Positions 1 to 9,966 of a DNA stretch of 64,000 nt are shown here, piece after piece. Origin of the DNA: Bemisia tabaci (lineage: Eukaryota; Arthropoda; Insecta; Hemiptera; Aleyrodidae); NCBI RefSeq assembly GCF_918797505.1, contig NC_092798.1, positions 1,625,501 to 1,689,500 on the forward strand, read 5' to 3'. Below the pieces are notes generated by a model. It saw only the letters and a list, made by a program, of their open reading frames with translations, was not told the DNA's origin and made no database searches. Each line of letters starts with the position of its first letter. Positions within the stretch are counted from its first letter, which is position 1. The position numbers were made by a program, and so were the translations under genes.

Positions 1-51
1 GAAGTGGGTGGTTCCTACAGACTGAGGAGATAAATGATGGACTAACTTAAG

Positions 52-205
52 GGTCCCTCGTGGGTTGCCGTTAGTAAGTCTATTCCTTTCCGCCTTTGTC
101 CATTGCACCCACCCGCTTCCTCCAATAGGATCCCTCCAAATCCTTCTTGTCTTCTTTGTCTATAGCTTCGTCTATCAATTTCAATAATCGGCCCGCGGGA
201 AGATG
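52..205. repeat. Dispersed repeat family N, copy 1
   Basis: The same text recurs at 50083-50640 and, more diverged, at 16968-17365 and near 3540-3600. Shared landmarks are the segments caataggatccctcca and ctttgtctatagc. The 50-kb copy is split by another transposon, which shows that this is a repeat and not a gene. I see no coding potential in bases 1-970 beyond chance frames; 300-620 has slightly higher GC and a 17-bp C run at 431-447. Confidence 0.6.
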
Positions 206-971
206 CTCGAAGATCACATTTTAAATGACTACTCGGCAACGGAGAAACGAGTCCTGCGGTAGAGGCATCGCCCACGCGCACTTGACCTTGGCCTACAGTG
301 ACTCAGTCCACGGTGCGCGGTGCGCCGCGACGCTTGCAGAGCAGACGATGATCGCCCAGATAATGGCGCGGCGTTGATCACCCAATTCGAGTGGGCCGCG
401 CCAAGACAACTCGTCGATCAGACAGAGCAGCCCCCCCCCCCCCCCCCGGCGACCAGGAGCCCCCCAACGTGGGGTTACGTCAGAGCACAGGCCAGATCGA
501 TCGATGGTGCGTCCTCATAAGGAGATACGAAATGCTCACACCGACCGCCTTGCCAAAACGGTGTGATTTTTGCTGCTTTCGTTTTTGTCCACTTCCACGG
601 TGGGTGTAGGGGTCAAGGAACGCTCGTGGGTTTTATTTTAGATTCTCCTCGAGAAAGAGGGTGCACATAGGTCGATGAGGGAACATTCTACATTGAACTG
701 TGAACAGGAACATTTCATGGAAATAATTTTGAAAACAGGTCAAGAAAATTACATATTTCTTATGCAGGTGTATATCGACGGCGTAAGTCTCCAATCACAT
801 ATCCCGTTTGCGGTGTATGAAAATCTCCGCCTCTAAGTTATTTTTTCAAAGAGAGATGGATGGAGTAGTCCGAGAGCCAGACGACATTTAGTCACAAAAT
901 CGTGACGCAAGTTCTAACCATTAAATCTGCCCTGACACGGAAAATGCTTGCCCGCTACGTAATGGCATACG

Positions 972-1205
972 CTTACTGGAAAAAAACGTCGCTTGGATCT
1001 AGAGTACAGACTCTTGATGACATTGACAAGAAAAAATACTCTTGATTAAATCCGATTTTTCCTTGGATCGAAGAGCTGAGCCTCTTGATATAGGCGGATT
1101 TCCTTTTTGATTCAAGCAAAAAGTCCGATTGAATCAAGAGTTTTTTTTCTTGGCAATGTTTTTAAGAGTCTAGACTCTACAGATCCAAGCGACTTTTTTT
1201 TCAGT
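972..1205. mobile_element. MITE family K, copy 1 (CACTGAAAAAAA-type ends)
   Basis: This is an inverted-repeat element. The left end reads ctggaaaaaaacgtcgcttg and the right end is its complement, finishing in ttttttttcagtg. Inner sub-repeats (ctcttgat and ttgaatcaagag) form a second inverted repeat. Similar A-rich CACTG ends bound two otherwise unrelated insertions at 46623 and 50168. It has no transposase, so it is non-autonomous. Confidence 0.65.
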
Positions 1206-1864
1206 GAACGTAGCAGACGACCGTTTTCCATGTCAAAGCATGTGAGGCTATCGATTTAACCCTTTGTTGCATGAGCTACTCGTTGATTTTGGAGGGAAAA
1301 TCCACATTGTACAGTATTTTTTCGACATCAGAGTCGGTTAGAATCGATTTTTATGGGTTTTTTTAAAGTAAAGAAATCAGACTTAAAATGTTCCTCAAAA
1401 CTCATTTCTTGCTTCGATTCAATTTATTTCTCCAGCACAGAAATAAAGCTGAAAACCATTTGTTGCTTTCATGCAACGCTATGCAATAAAGGGTTAAGTG
1501 GTCAATACTTGTGTCACGAGTTTCTCACTAAATGTTGTCTGGCTCTCGGACTAGAGGGACAGATACGATATCATCGTCAAACGATTTTTCGTCACGACAC
1601 ACCCGATAACTTGACAACAATTTTGGGAAGGAGCGTATAATGAAAGTACTTCATTTTTCCCTAGTTCCTGGATATGGAAGCCAGCTCCTGTGGGTGCGTA
1701 TTGTTTACGAGAATCGCGACGCGTCGCGTACGTTGCGACGTTGCGTCAGCGTGCCAATTTGACGTGCCTTTGCAGCGCGCGCGAATCCCAAGTTCGAGGT
1801 CACCCACTTCGACCTCTGGAAGGCCTCTTCCGGGACACTGGACACCACACCACCACGCGACACA

Positions 1865-1944
1865 ATGGCCCAGAACGACAAGCGCCTCACCGGCAGAACA
1901 GGGGCCAAGGGGCGCCTTCCCAAAAGGAAGCCCTCTCTGCACTC
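1865..1944 (+). CDS. Possible first coding exon, broken by a MITE
   Basis: I do not recognise this protein. An ATG in good context (acaATGG) opens a basic reading frame beginning MAQNDKRLTGRTGAKGRLPK. It lies at the end of a GC-rich, CpG-rich stretch (1690-1940) that is unlike its AT-rich surroundings, as expected of a promoter and 5' exon. The frame runs straight into hAT-type MITE A1, whose left target-site copy is at 1937-1944, and then reaches a stop within or just after the MITE. Either the gene was disrupted by the insertion, or this is a chance frame in a GC-rich patch. No splice donor is visible before the insertion. Confidence 0.25.
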
Positions 1945-2107
1945 TAGTGGCGTGGCGTGGTTTGCGATATATCGATTATTTGTGATTTAAACCTATGAAA
2001 AAGGATCGATTAATGGGGTGTTCGCAGTGAACACCGTAATGATCGATTTTTTACCATAGCTACAAATGGGGAAATATCGATAATCGATCATTTACGCCAC
2101 GCCACTG
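1945..2107. mobile_element. Palindromic hAT-like MITE family A, copy 1
   Basis: This 163-bp element is almost a complete palindrome. The outer ends read agtggcgtggcgtgg and cacgccacgccactg, and the centre is the self-complementary ggtgttcgcagtgaacacc. ATCGAT motifs recur through both arms. It is flanked by 8-bp near-duplicates, ctgcactc (1937-1944) and ccgcactc (2108-2115). An 8-bp target duplication is the hallmark of the hAT superfamily. Confidence 0.85.
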
Positions 2108-2122
2108 CCGCACTCAGCATTA

Positions 2123-2375
2123 CTGCCGTGTTAAGGAAGAACGCCGTATGAGCATTCGAGAGTTGCCAGATTTCCTTCGATATTCTGTATATAACTAAGG
2201 GAATTTATGAAAGTGTTTCCTTTAAATTTTCAGGAACTTGAGTTGATATTGCAAGCAAATTTATCCGCAAAATTAGGGAAAGAATATTGATAGGTTTATC
2301 AGGAAATTCGTATTTTATCGAAGGAAATTTGGCAATGCATGAAGGTTCATACTGCGTTTCTGCTTAGTACGGCAG
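2123..2375. mobile_element. MITE family B, copy 1
   Basis: This is a 253-bp element with terminal inverted repeats of roughly 55-60 bp. The left end begins ctgccgtgttaaggaagaac and the right end is its complement, ending ttagtacggcag. The interior is AT-rich with no frame. Six copies of this family occur in the window. It begins 15 bp after copy A1. Confidence 0.8.
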
Positions 2376-2464
2376 ATTACGACAGTAATCTTGATGATTG
2401 TAGGTCAAACGTGCTTGGATGATTCATTCATCGTGGCTATGCCTTATCAAATTGATACATTTTC

Positions 2465-2625
2465 AGTAATCCGCGATCTGTTTATCCGCGGTTCGGACAT
2501 TTCCAGTTATCCGCGATCTTTTTATCCGCTGTTCGGACATTTTCAGTTTCGGCTAATTTCAGCTATCCGCGATCTCTTTACCCGCTGCTCGGACATTTTC
2601 AGTTATCCGCGGTTCGCGGACAGTC
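2465..2625 (+). repeat. Degenerate minisatellite
   Basis: Three to four head-to-tail copies of a unit of about 40-50 bp are present, built from the words agttatccgcgatct, tttatccgc and gttcggacattttcag. A further diverged echo lies near 2750-2765. From 2626 to 3740 I see no gene, only AT-rich unique-looking sequence and a diverged family N fragment near 3540. Confidence 0.6.
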
Positions 2626-3756
2626 GTCATTCACCAAAAAAGGAAGTTTTTTGACGTGCTTCAAAGGTTGAGACGAGGAAAGGAAGACTGAAAAAATTGA
2701 AGAGTAAACGTACTTGTTGTTTCTATGCTTAACTAAGTTGTAAGTTTTCCAATTATCCGCGATTTGGTCAGTCCACATTTCATCAAATAACAAACGGGTT
2801 TTGCCGTGCTTCTAGGGTTGAAACGAGGAAAAAACTGAAAAAAGTTTACCTGGATTAAAGATACCTACTTGAATAATTCTTATTGATGCTACGCTTTTTT
2901 TAAAAAGTCAGTTACGATTTTCAGTCGTTATTGATCTGTTTATCAACGATTCGGACAGTCGACGAACACCAAATAAGTAAATTCTTTGACGTATACTAAG
3001 GGTTAAGACGAGTAAGAAGCTGGAGACATCATTCTTCAAGTCAGTGAAAATCTTTTTTAAAAAAATAGCTTCTTTAAGCTCAGTCTTGCATTGTTATTTT
3101 CTCAGGATATGTTCAAGCCACGTTCCTATTAAGGGAAGTGCATAGTCATTCGATGAGTAGGTATTGCGACTCGCATGCTTAGCCAGAGCGGAAAATACAG
3201 GGTGTTGCGCGCTCTGGGAGATAAACATGTTGGGCGGTTGAAGAGGAAGTACTTAACTGCAAGCGAATAAGTATACTGCTGCTCACTCAAATAACTCACC
3301 TCAGGAACTTGAGCTAGTCTTCTGTCCAGTGCCCCTCAAACTCATACATCTGCCTAGCCTTTGCCAAGAATACTTGCGCACATTCTATACAAAAATCATC
3401 CCCATAGGCTGATATAGGTGATCTACTATTCCCTTCCTGCCGGAAATGAACCGGAAATGACCGAAAAATTTTTGGGATCATTTACTTAGCAGCATTAAAA
3501 AGCTTACTCAACTCCACTGTGACAAGGACCCTGCATAGCGGGCTGATTATTGAAACTGATAGACTAAAATATCGACAAAGAAGACAAAGAAAAAAAGCAG
3601 TGAACTCCAACATAATGTGTTTAAAAGGCGCGTCATTGACTCGTATGTATCAAACTCATTGGTTTTAATTTACAGAGATTTTAATGTAGGTAAGCAGCAC
3701 TTGAAGGGAACGCACGATCCATAAACTGCGAGGTAAACCACGCGGGTCACAGAGGT

Positions 3757-3896
3757 TTCGTCCGATGAACATTCGTCCACGGAATGGTTTTGTCCAAAAT
3801 TATAATTAGACCCTTTACAAAGTTGTCCGGGACACAACAGGTCCAATCAATAAAGTCCAAACACAATACGTCCATTGCTGGAACGTCCATAATACA
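3757..3896 (+). repeat. GTCC-rich irregular repeat
   Basis: The tetranucleotide GTCC recurs about ten times within about 140 bp at irregular 10-20-base spacing (tcgtccgatg, cgtccacgg, ttgtccaaa, ttgtccggg, cgtccattg and others). No convincing reading frame uses it. It may be a decayed satellite or the end of a transposon. Confidence 0.4.
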
Positions 3897-4076
3897 GCAG
3901 AAAAAATATATGGAGAGAAGTAAGCAATTTTTACTCAAATTTCTCACTATTCGTTGGAAGGGGGGAGGGGGTTTCTGCTCGTGGTTCAGCGCGAGGGGGA
4001 GGAAGCGCGGGAGGTTGCGGGTTTGAGTTTAATTTCAGACGGTACGCGACTGGACGCAGGTACGTCGGAATCCTCG

Positions 4077-4128
4077 ATGTTGGAAACGGCAAAGCCGAAG
4101 CCCGTCGCCATCGCCCACGAAATCAGAG
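4077..4128 (+). CDS. Possible first coding exon, unidentified gene
   Basis: I do not recognise this protein. A possible acceptor (tttaatttcag, exon from 4039) is followed by an ATG at 4077 and 17 codons, MLETAKPKPVAIAHEIR, plus one base. A good splice donor (agag|gtatgt) follows. The exon lies in a GC-rich patch (3955-4130) amid AT-rich repeats, which favours a true exon or promoter region. No continuing exon was found downstream, and the next 900 bp are repeat sequence. It may equally be chance. Confidence 0.3.
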
Positions 4129-4260
4129 GTATGTCGAAAGAATGTTACGATTCTTAATCATCGTAGTTCGTTACAATGGCGTAGACGTGATCTCGGTTCA
4201 TGAGCTATCTTTTGCTGAGGGGAGCCTTAACATTCCTGTGTCCATTGCCGGTTCACGCCT

Positions 4261-4350
4261 CGCCTCATAGCGCCTTCAATTTTTCAGACGCAGCACGGAC
4301 GTCCATCAAGCACGAATAGTTGTATCTCTGCGCCGTCGTCAAGGCGCATT
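4261..4350 (+). repeat. Family E core hairpin (cgccttcaa...aaggcgc)
   Basis: This is one of about 17 diverged copies of a 65-75-bp motif. The motif opens gcgccttcaattttt, passes an xxgcaacacgg word and acgaatagttgta, and closes aaggcgc. The outer ends and the inner gcaac/gttgc words are both inverted, so a transcript could fold as a nested hairpin. Confidence 0.6.
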
Positions 4351-4490
4351 CCTTCCTCCCGTTCTATTTCCATCACTCGGTGTGTTCGAGCGCTATATAG
4401 ACCTCGGCATGGAATTTGAGTCCCTGATTTTTAAGTGTACGAAATCCAGGAATACTCGTAAAATTTGTCTCGAAATTTCGAATTTTCCGG

Positions 4491-5095
4491 CGATGAGAAT
4501 GGAGCATTTGCACGCAAATTTTTTATTGCTTCATCTGTACGTTCTTAAAGAGCTGATCTCACAGTTTTTTTTTCTGATATGGGAAATAGTATAGAAATAG
4601 ATTTAAAAGTGAGAAAATGCACCACCTAGTGACGTCACCCGCCGTGTATTCCCATTTAAACACACGTATTTTAGCAGATTAGATCATTTTGTCATATCTT
4701 CTCCGATAATTGTTCAATTCATGAACCAAGGGTATCTTCTTGTTCAGTCCTTTCGGGAGTTTCCACTTAAACAGGAAATTCATCGAATTTCAGACACCAG
4801 GAAATTCATCGAATTTCAGACACCTGGAAATCGACGGTGAAACTACCAAACCACGTATCTCGGTTTGCGACGTCGCAAACTTCCTGTCATACTTTATTTT
4901 TTAAATAAAAAATTACTTAACATCCAGTCTTGAAAATTTTTGTGATTTTTCCTCATCGTGCGGAGAAAATTCTGTGAAAATTTCAAGGAATGATATTGAT
5001 TTGGTCTACTTCAAAAAAATAAAATGCAAGCGTAGATTTTTAAACACCGCAAACGAGATACGTGGTTTGGTAGTTTCACCGTCGAAATTCTCTAT
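4491..5095. mobile_element. MITE family F copy 1, interrupted by family J
   Basis: The left end of F reads atggagcatttgcacgc, compared with atggagaatttgca in other copies. The body carries the conserved word taaaagtgagaaaatgcacc and ends near acacctgga. Before its last bases the copy is split by element J at 4832-5084, after which the F end resumes as aattctct. Family F is about 325 bp when intact. Confidence 0.75.
4832..5084. mobile_element. MITE family J, copy 1 (nested in F)
   Basis: Perfect ends cgacggtgaaactaccaaac and its complement bound a 253-bp element. The inner word cacgtatctc and its complement gagatacgtg are shared by all J copies (15286, 59338, 59847). A 4-bp repeat, aaat, flanks it (4828-4831 and 5085-5088) and is a probable target-site duplication. 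It inserted into an existing F element and is therefore younger. Confidence 0.8.
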
Positions 5096-5189
5096 TTCGA
5101 GAAGGAACTGAGGTGCGGCTTGGGGTCTGAGAATCCCTGGAGCGGGACTGAGTTAATGAAGCCGGTGGAGCAGTGCCTTTCACCGTGAG

Positions 5190-5430
5190 ATCATGCAAAT
5201 GAGCGCTCATTGTTACGGCTCCTCGAGTTTTGAGGAAGTGGCAGCTCCTGCTCCGAGCGGCGCGTGCGCGCGTCGCGACGCCCGTCCCCGCGTCGCGACG
5301 CCCGTCCCGATTTGGCGATTCCGATCGTCACCGGCTCCGGCTTCGCGTCCGATTCATCCCGCGTTGACGGATCGAATCCTAAAATCCGCCCACCGGCCAC
5401 GCGTCTCACCCTTCACTCAACTTTTAAGCA
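5190..5430. other. GC-rich CpG-dense patch
   Basis: This stretch has many CpG steps and a tandem 21-bp duplication built on cgtcgcgacgcccgtccc. It may be a remnant promoter or 5' untranslated region. Frames exist in both directions, but none has a recognisable product or clear splice signals, so I make no gene call. Confidence 0.35.
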
Positions 5431-5437
5431 ACGTTTT

Positions 5438-5866
5438 AGGCCTTGTCTCCACGGGACGTTTTCATGGGATTTGTCCCAAGTTCGAATCGCAGGAATGAAA
5501 CTTCTGGGATTTTTCCCAGTTACCGTCTCCACGGGACGGGGCTCATACAGTCCTGCGACTAGTTTTCGCGGGAAGATAAATTGGTTAAAGTCGAGTGTTT
5601 AACCGGGATTAAAATAATAACTGCACTCAATTGACAATTAGACACATTATTTTAACTAAACAAACATTAACAATGTAGTAATGAATAAAATATCGCACAA
5701 TTCGTTTTCACTTCTTCTTCTTCTCTCAGTGGGTCCTAGGGGTACAAGTACCATACTTGGTACTGGGAAAAATATTGATTAACTCAATATTTTTCCCAAC
5801 TTCATAAGTGGGATTTTTCCCTGGGACAAATCTCGTGAAACGGCTCGAGGAGACAAGGCCTTACCT
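5438..5866. mobile_element. MITE family O (ggccttgtctcc ends)
   Basis: This is a 429-bp element. The left end is ggccttgtctccacgggacg. The right end, ctcgaggagacaaggcc, is an imperfect complement, and an inner gggatttgtccca/tgggacaaatc pair extends the inverted repeat. The centre holds a second small palindrome around tcaatatttttccca. It has no coding capacity. Confidence 0.65.
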
Positions 5867-5939
5867 CTACATAGAGTACCTGTAGGACAGAGTCCCCATT
5901 CTCATCTTTTTAATACGGGAAATCTGTCCCCTTGAATCA

Positions 5940-6215
5940 ATCCGAGCCGCGGCGGCGGCGGCTTCGTCACTAACGAGCAGTGGCGTGGCGTGCTCTGCGA
6001 TATATCGATTGATACGCCACTCAAACCTATGAAAAAAGATCGATTACCAGGGTGTTCGCAGCGAACACCTTAGTAATCGATTCTTTACTATAGCTTCAAA
6101 TGGCGAGATATCGATAATCGATCATTCACGCCACGCCACTGCTAACGAGCACACCCCATCTTTCCCATCTGCGCAAGGTTCTATTTAACAGAAATACGTC
6201 CTATTAGCCATCAAG
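5940..6215. mobile_element. MITE family I copy 1, split by hAT-like MITE A copy 2
   Basis: The outer element matches the copy at 56221-56444: ggcggcttcgtcact, then cgagcacaccccatcttt, then acagaaatacgtcc. Inside it, 5978-6141 is a 164-bp family A palindrome (cagtggcgtggcgtgc to cgccacgccactg). It is flanked by a perfect 8-bp duplication, ctaacgag, at 5970-5977 and 6142-6149. This is the clearest target-site duplication in the window. Confidence 0.88.
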
Positions 6216-6239
6216 TCTTTCTTTCTGTTGGATAATTGA

Positions 6240-6740
6240 ATGGAGATGTTGCATGTGTGAGGGATTTGCCATTTGACCATTGATTATTATGTAAAAGTTC
6301 GCGAGAAACACGATGGTCCCGCTGGTTTTCTCTGAAATCATCTCCCAAGCTCAAAAAAAGCTCTCAAAGTGAGGCCAAAATCGAGGGGATATCCCGCCCT
6401 ACCCTGAGAGTCCACCTCTACATCAAAACAAACTCTCCATGCAAAGATAGGGAGCAAATACATTGCCCCACTTTATTTGGGGACTCCAAAACTGAAAACA
6501 CGGCAACCCTGCTAATGTATTTGCTCCCTATCTTTGCATGGAGAGGTTTTTTTTTATGTAGAGGTGGACTCTCAGGGTAGAGTGGGATATCCCCTCGATT
6601 TTGGCCTCACTTTGAGAGCTTTTTTTGAGCTTAGGAGTTGATTTCAGAGAAAACCAGTGGCACCATCGTGTTTCTCGCAAACTTTTACATAAAAATCAAC
6701 AGTCAAATCGCAAATCCCTCACACATGCAACATCTCCATT
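6240..6740. mobile_element. Large palindromic fold-back repeat, ~225-bp arms
   Basis: The left arm (6240-6463) starts tggagatgttgcatgtgtga and the right arm (6515-6740) ends with its complement. The arms match with only scattered differences, around a spacer of about 50 bp. No open frame of note is present. It is probably a non-autonomous fold-back transposon. From 6741 to 7090 I see only AT-rich sequence without a gene. Confidence 0.8.
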
Positions 6741-7089
6741 CTCATAGTAATATTCTGATATCTTATAATTGAATGATTATTTCATTAATTTCTTCTAGAG
6801 GGCTGGGTGCATTCGACGGTTGCGTGGAGTCGCAACCCCCCTTGTTTACTTTACGACCGTAAGCACGTCGATCAAGTTTTCTTGTCGGATCCTCCTGCCG
6901 AAATTACTCACCGACACTCGCGCCATAACTAATCCCGAGCCTATAGTGTGGCTCTTTTTGAAAAACGCGTAAATCTGCCGCGGAAATTCGGCAACCTGTG
7001 ATTGATCATACACCGTTCCTCCTCAGCCCGCAGCTCGGCAACATTACACGCGTTGTTCTCGTTGGTCACTGCCGACAGCAGCTAGTGCC

Positions 7090-7160
7090 TTCATGCAACT
7101 ATTCGTACTCCTTGGATGCCCGTGTTGCATATACTTAAAATTGAAGGCACCTCCGCTGTT
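7090..7160 (-). repeat. Family E core hairpin, reverse copy
   Basis: Read on the minus strand it contains ttcaattttaagtatatgca, then acgggcatcc, then acgaatagttgcatgaagg. This is the same nested-hairpin motif as at 4261 and the 10.7-11.4-kb tandem array. Confidence 0.55.
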
Positions 7161-7419
7161 CTTAACTAGGAATCAATGTGCGCTTCGCGTTTACGAGGCT
7201 CAGGTGAAGTCGTCTGATAGAGCGACGTGTCACTTCGATTACGATGACCAAGTGTCATTTTTCGTCGGAAAAGTTACAATCAATTTAAGACCTAAATAAA
7301 GTTGCGATTGAACTGCTAGCTAATGATGCTGTTGCTGGATAATATTGCAAGGATCGGCGATGGGAATCACGGGTTTTCCCAGCCCGAGCGAAATTCAGGT
7401 GGCCGCTTCTAGATTTAGA

Positions 7420-7570
7420 AACCGATTCGACATAAATTGAACGAATAATGGGAGAATTACTATTTCTGCCTCATCTATTAGAGAACCTGTATTCCTTACG
7501 AAACTAATGGTTATTTTTATTAAAATGATCCAGAAATATTAGTTCCTTATTGCAAAGTGTAGCTCAAATA
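7420..7570. mobile_element. MITE family H, diverged copy
   Basis: The right half is recognisable as agttccttattgcaaagtgt, matching the better copies at 41423, 51513 and 52119, whose ends read attgcaaaatgtagtccaa. The left end is decayed. Confidence 0.4.
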
Positions 7571-7587
7571 GAGGGTGTAACGTTTTT

Positions 7588-7690
7588 CTTTCCTTTCCTT
7601 TCCTTTCCTTTCCTTTCCTTTCTTTTCCTTTCCTATCCTTTCCTTTTCTTTCCTTTTCTTTTCTTTTCTTTTCTTTTCTTTTCTCTTCTC
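7588..7690 (+). repeat. Microsatellite (TTTCC/TTTTC)n
   Basis: About 100 bp of pure pyrimidine pentamers, first mostly TTTCC and then mostly TTTTC. The flanks (7691-8160) hold short frames only and no supported gene. Confidence 0.9.
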
Positions 7691-8160
7691 CTCTCTCCTC
7701 TTATTTTTTCTCTTCTTCCTCACTAAAGAAGGTGGAAGGGAAATGCATGGATCACAAAATGCATCGCATTTAGCAAAATGGAACCAGCGCGATTACAGTG
7801 TTGTAAAAATGTTGCTCCTCCATAGTTATCCAAAAAGTCCCCTAGAATGGAAAAAAGTTTTAGCTTTCCGCCAAAAAATCGTTATTAAATGGAAAATAAC
7901 TGTATTAATTTGCTCAATGTACATAAATTAAGTGTTTTTTTAAAAGAAATGGAGAAGATGCACGATTTTGAAAACAATACAGTTTCGCTGGTTTCTTTTT
8001 GCTGAATCCGATCCAAATTGATGACCGCTACTAATCAATCTGCAGTGCATTTCAGATCCGGCGATTCGATCCTCTCTACATTGAAAATTAAAATTCTAAA
8101 TGGATTTCTCTCTCGAAGCCCCGTTTTTCGAACTGCTAACTCCAAACCGCCACAAATCAT

Positions 8161-8420
8161 TTGGATTGCATTTTGCAAAAAGGAACCAAGAGCATTCCAA
8201 TGTTGCTAAGATTGTGCAACTTGCATATTTCGCGATAAAATTACTGAAATCTTGCAAAAAAAAATTTAAAAAGGTAATTTTTGTCTTGAATTAATAAATT
8301 ATTAGGAACATGGATAAAACTTCTTTATGTGATCAATTTCCACGTAGAAGGGAAAAAAGTCGCACGATCTTAGAGACATCTGAATGCTCATGGATCCTTT
8401 TTGCAAAATGCGATCCATTT
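8161..8420. mobile_element. MITE family C, copy 1
   Basis: A 260-bp element. The left end is tggattgcattttgcaaaaa followed by ggaaccaagagcattcc. The right end is the inverse, finishing ttttgcaaaatgcgatcca. The interior includes the shared cgataaaattactgaaat. Six copies occur in the window, three of them in tandem at 34941-38410. Confidence 0.8.
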
Positions 8421-8473
8421 GGGCTCTAGTCAATCCGCGATTCCTGCGGGTAAATAAACTGGCTTTTGATTAT

Positions 8474-8600
8474 TTGGACGTATTTCTGCCAAACGGAACT
8501 ATGTGCATCATGACGTGAGCCCTGTTATGCATATATTCTTATGGGTCTCAGGGCTCATGTCTTAATACACATAGTTCCGTTTGGCAGGAATACGTCCATT
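8474..8600. mobile_element. MITE family I, short copy 2
   Basis: About 125 bp with ends of about 35 bp: ttggacgtatttctgccaaa then cggaactatgtgca, with their complement at the right end. A second inverted pair, gagccctg/cagggctca, lies inside. Related longer copies are at 5940, 55068 and 56221. Confidence 0.75.
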
Positions 8601-8933
8601 TAAGTTAAACCTTGGATTTAGAACACTTTTGAGTTGAAGCGTTTGAGAAATCCTGGCCACGATGGCAACAACGCCTCCAGCGGCTGGATCTGACTCATCG
8701 GACATGAGACCCGGTTGGCTGCTTTTCATTTGTCCCTCACCTTCCCCCACGGATTTTGTCGCGCCTACCCGAAGCACAGAGATACACAACAAGTCTCTTT
8801 TTTCGTTACCCCCCCCCCCCCCTCCTCCTCGCGCCTACCACGGCCTTTATGCAGCCGAGTTAATGAGAATTAATTGAACGTCGTTAGATGTGATTTATTT
8901 GCATCGGAAGTTCTGAGAAGTCGCGTATTACGG

Positions 8934-9161
8934 CGCTGTGCTAAGGAAAAACGCCGTATGAGCCTTCAGGCCTTGCCAAAGTTCTCCTGCCAAATCTTCA
9001 ACTCTCAGGAAAATTTTTGAACATTTGCCTACCAATTTCTCAGATAATTTCGTGTAATTCGATCTAAAACTTCTGAAAATTGTTCTCAAAAATAAACATT
9101 TTATCGAAGGAAATTTGGCAACTCTCGAATGTTCATAGGGCGTTCTTCCTTAGCACGGGAG
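8934..9161. mobile_element. MITE family B, copy 2
   Basis: Ends gtgctaaggaaaaacgccgt and its complement acggcg/agggcgttcttccttagcac are present. The inner right arm, ttatcgaaggaaatttggca, is identical to other B copies. The flanks tattacgg and tattgcgg are near-identical 8-mers and may be the target duplication. Confidence 0.75.
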
Positions 9162-9195
9162 TATTGCGGATGGGCCTTTATATTGTTATTTTTTA

Positions 9196-9197
<2 letters not shown>

Positions 9198-9266
<69 letters not shown>

Positions 9267-9270
9267 TTTA
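9198..9270. repeat. (TA)n microsatellite
   Basis: About 30 uninterrupted TA units. Tyr-Ile frames read through it on both strands are artefacts of the repeat. Confidence 0.95.
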
Positions 9271-9388
9271 TATTTATATTGCCTTTTCTCGATCTTGGTG
9301 TGGGATTTCGTTCGGTCAGGAACATTGGATTGTGTGACGAACCTGGAAAAGGCCATCAAACTGCCAAAGCCAAAATTCAAATCCAATC

Positions 9389-9548
9389 CAGTGGCGTGGC
9401 GTGCTTTGCGATATATCGATTGATCTGCCGTTTAAACCGATGGAAAAGGATCGACAAATAGATGTTGGCAAGGAATACCTTAATAATCGATTCTTAAGCA
9501 GAGCTTCAATTGGGGAAATACCAATAAGCGATCATCACGGATCCCGCT
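9389..9548. mobile_element. MITE family A, copy 3 (decayed right end)
   Basis: It begins cagtggcgtggcgtgctttg and follows the family consensus through gcgatatatcgattgat. The central palindrome is mutated (gatgttggcaaggaatacc) and the right terminus has lost the cgccactg end. Confidence 0.7.
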
Positions 9549-9571
9549 AATATTGCGGATGGAGCGCGTTC

Positions 9572-9715
9572 ATGGATCCTACATTTTGCAAATAGAAATT
9601 ACTGCATGCCTTTGGTATATTTCAGAAACAACGTCCGTGTCATTAATTTCCCTATGCAGATAGATGCTTTTGTTGATTAGCCAGAAATAGATGTCTCATT
9701 GCAAAATGTACAGCA
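9572..9715. mobile_element. MITE family H, copy 2
   Basis: It has the conserved interior cattaatttccctatg and the right arm attgcaaaatgta. The left arm, tacattttgcaaat, is complementary. It is followed immediately by family B copy 3. Confidence 0.5.
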
Positions 9716-9720
9716 AAATT

Positions 9721-9966
9721 CTGCCGTGCTAAGGAGGAACGCCGTATGATCATTCGAGAGTTGCCAACTTTCCCTTGCCAAAACATGTATTTTTGACGGA
9801 ATGCATGCATATTTTTCCCTAAAATTTTCAGATATTTTCGATTAAATTGCGTTCAAAATTGTTTGAAAATTTTGGAAAATATATCATTTTCACAAAATTC
9901 GGGTTTTATCGAAGGAAATTTGGCAACGTCTGAAGGCTCGTACGGCGTTCTTCCATAGCACGGCAG
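9721..9966. mobile_element. MITE family B, copy 3
   Basis: The ends are ctgccgtgctaaggaggaac and its complement ccatagcacggcag. It is 246 bp. The inner arms are gagagttgccaactttccc and ggaaatttggcaacgtctga. It lacks coding capacity. From 9967 to 10620 I see an A/T tract and short frames but no supported gene. Confidence 0.8.

Noticed and set aside
9080..9461. Tyr-Ile-rich frames on both strands
   Set aside because: They are products of the (TA)n microsatellite at 9198-9270.
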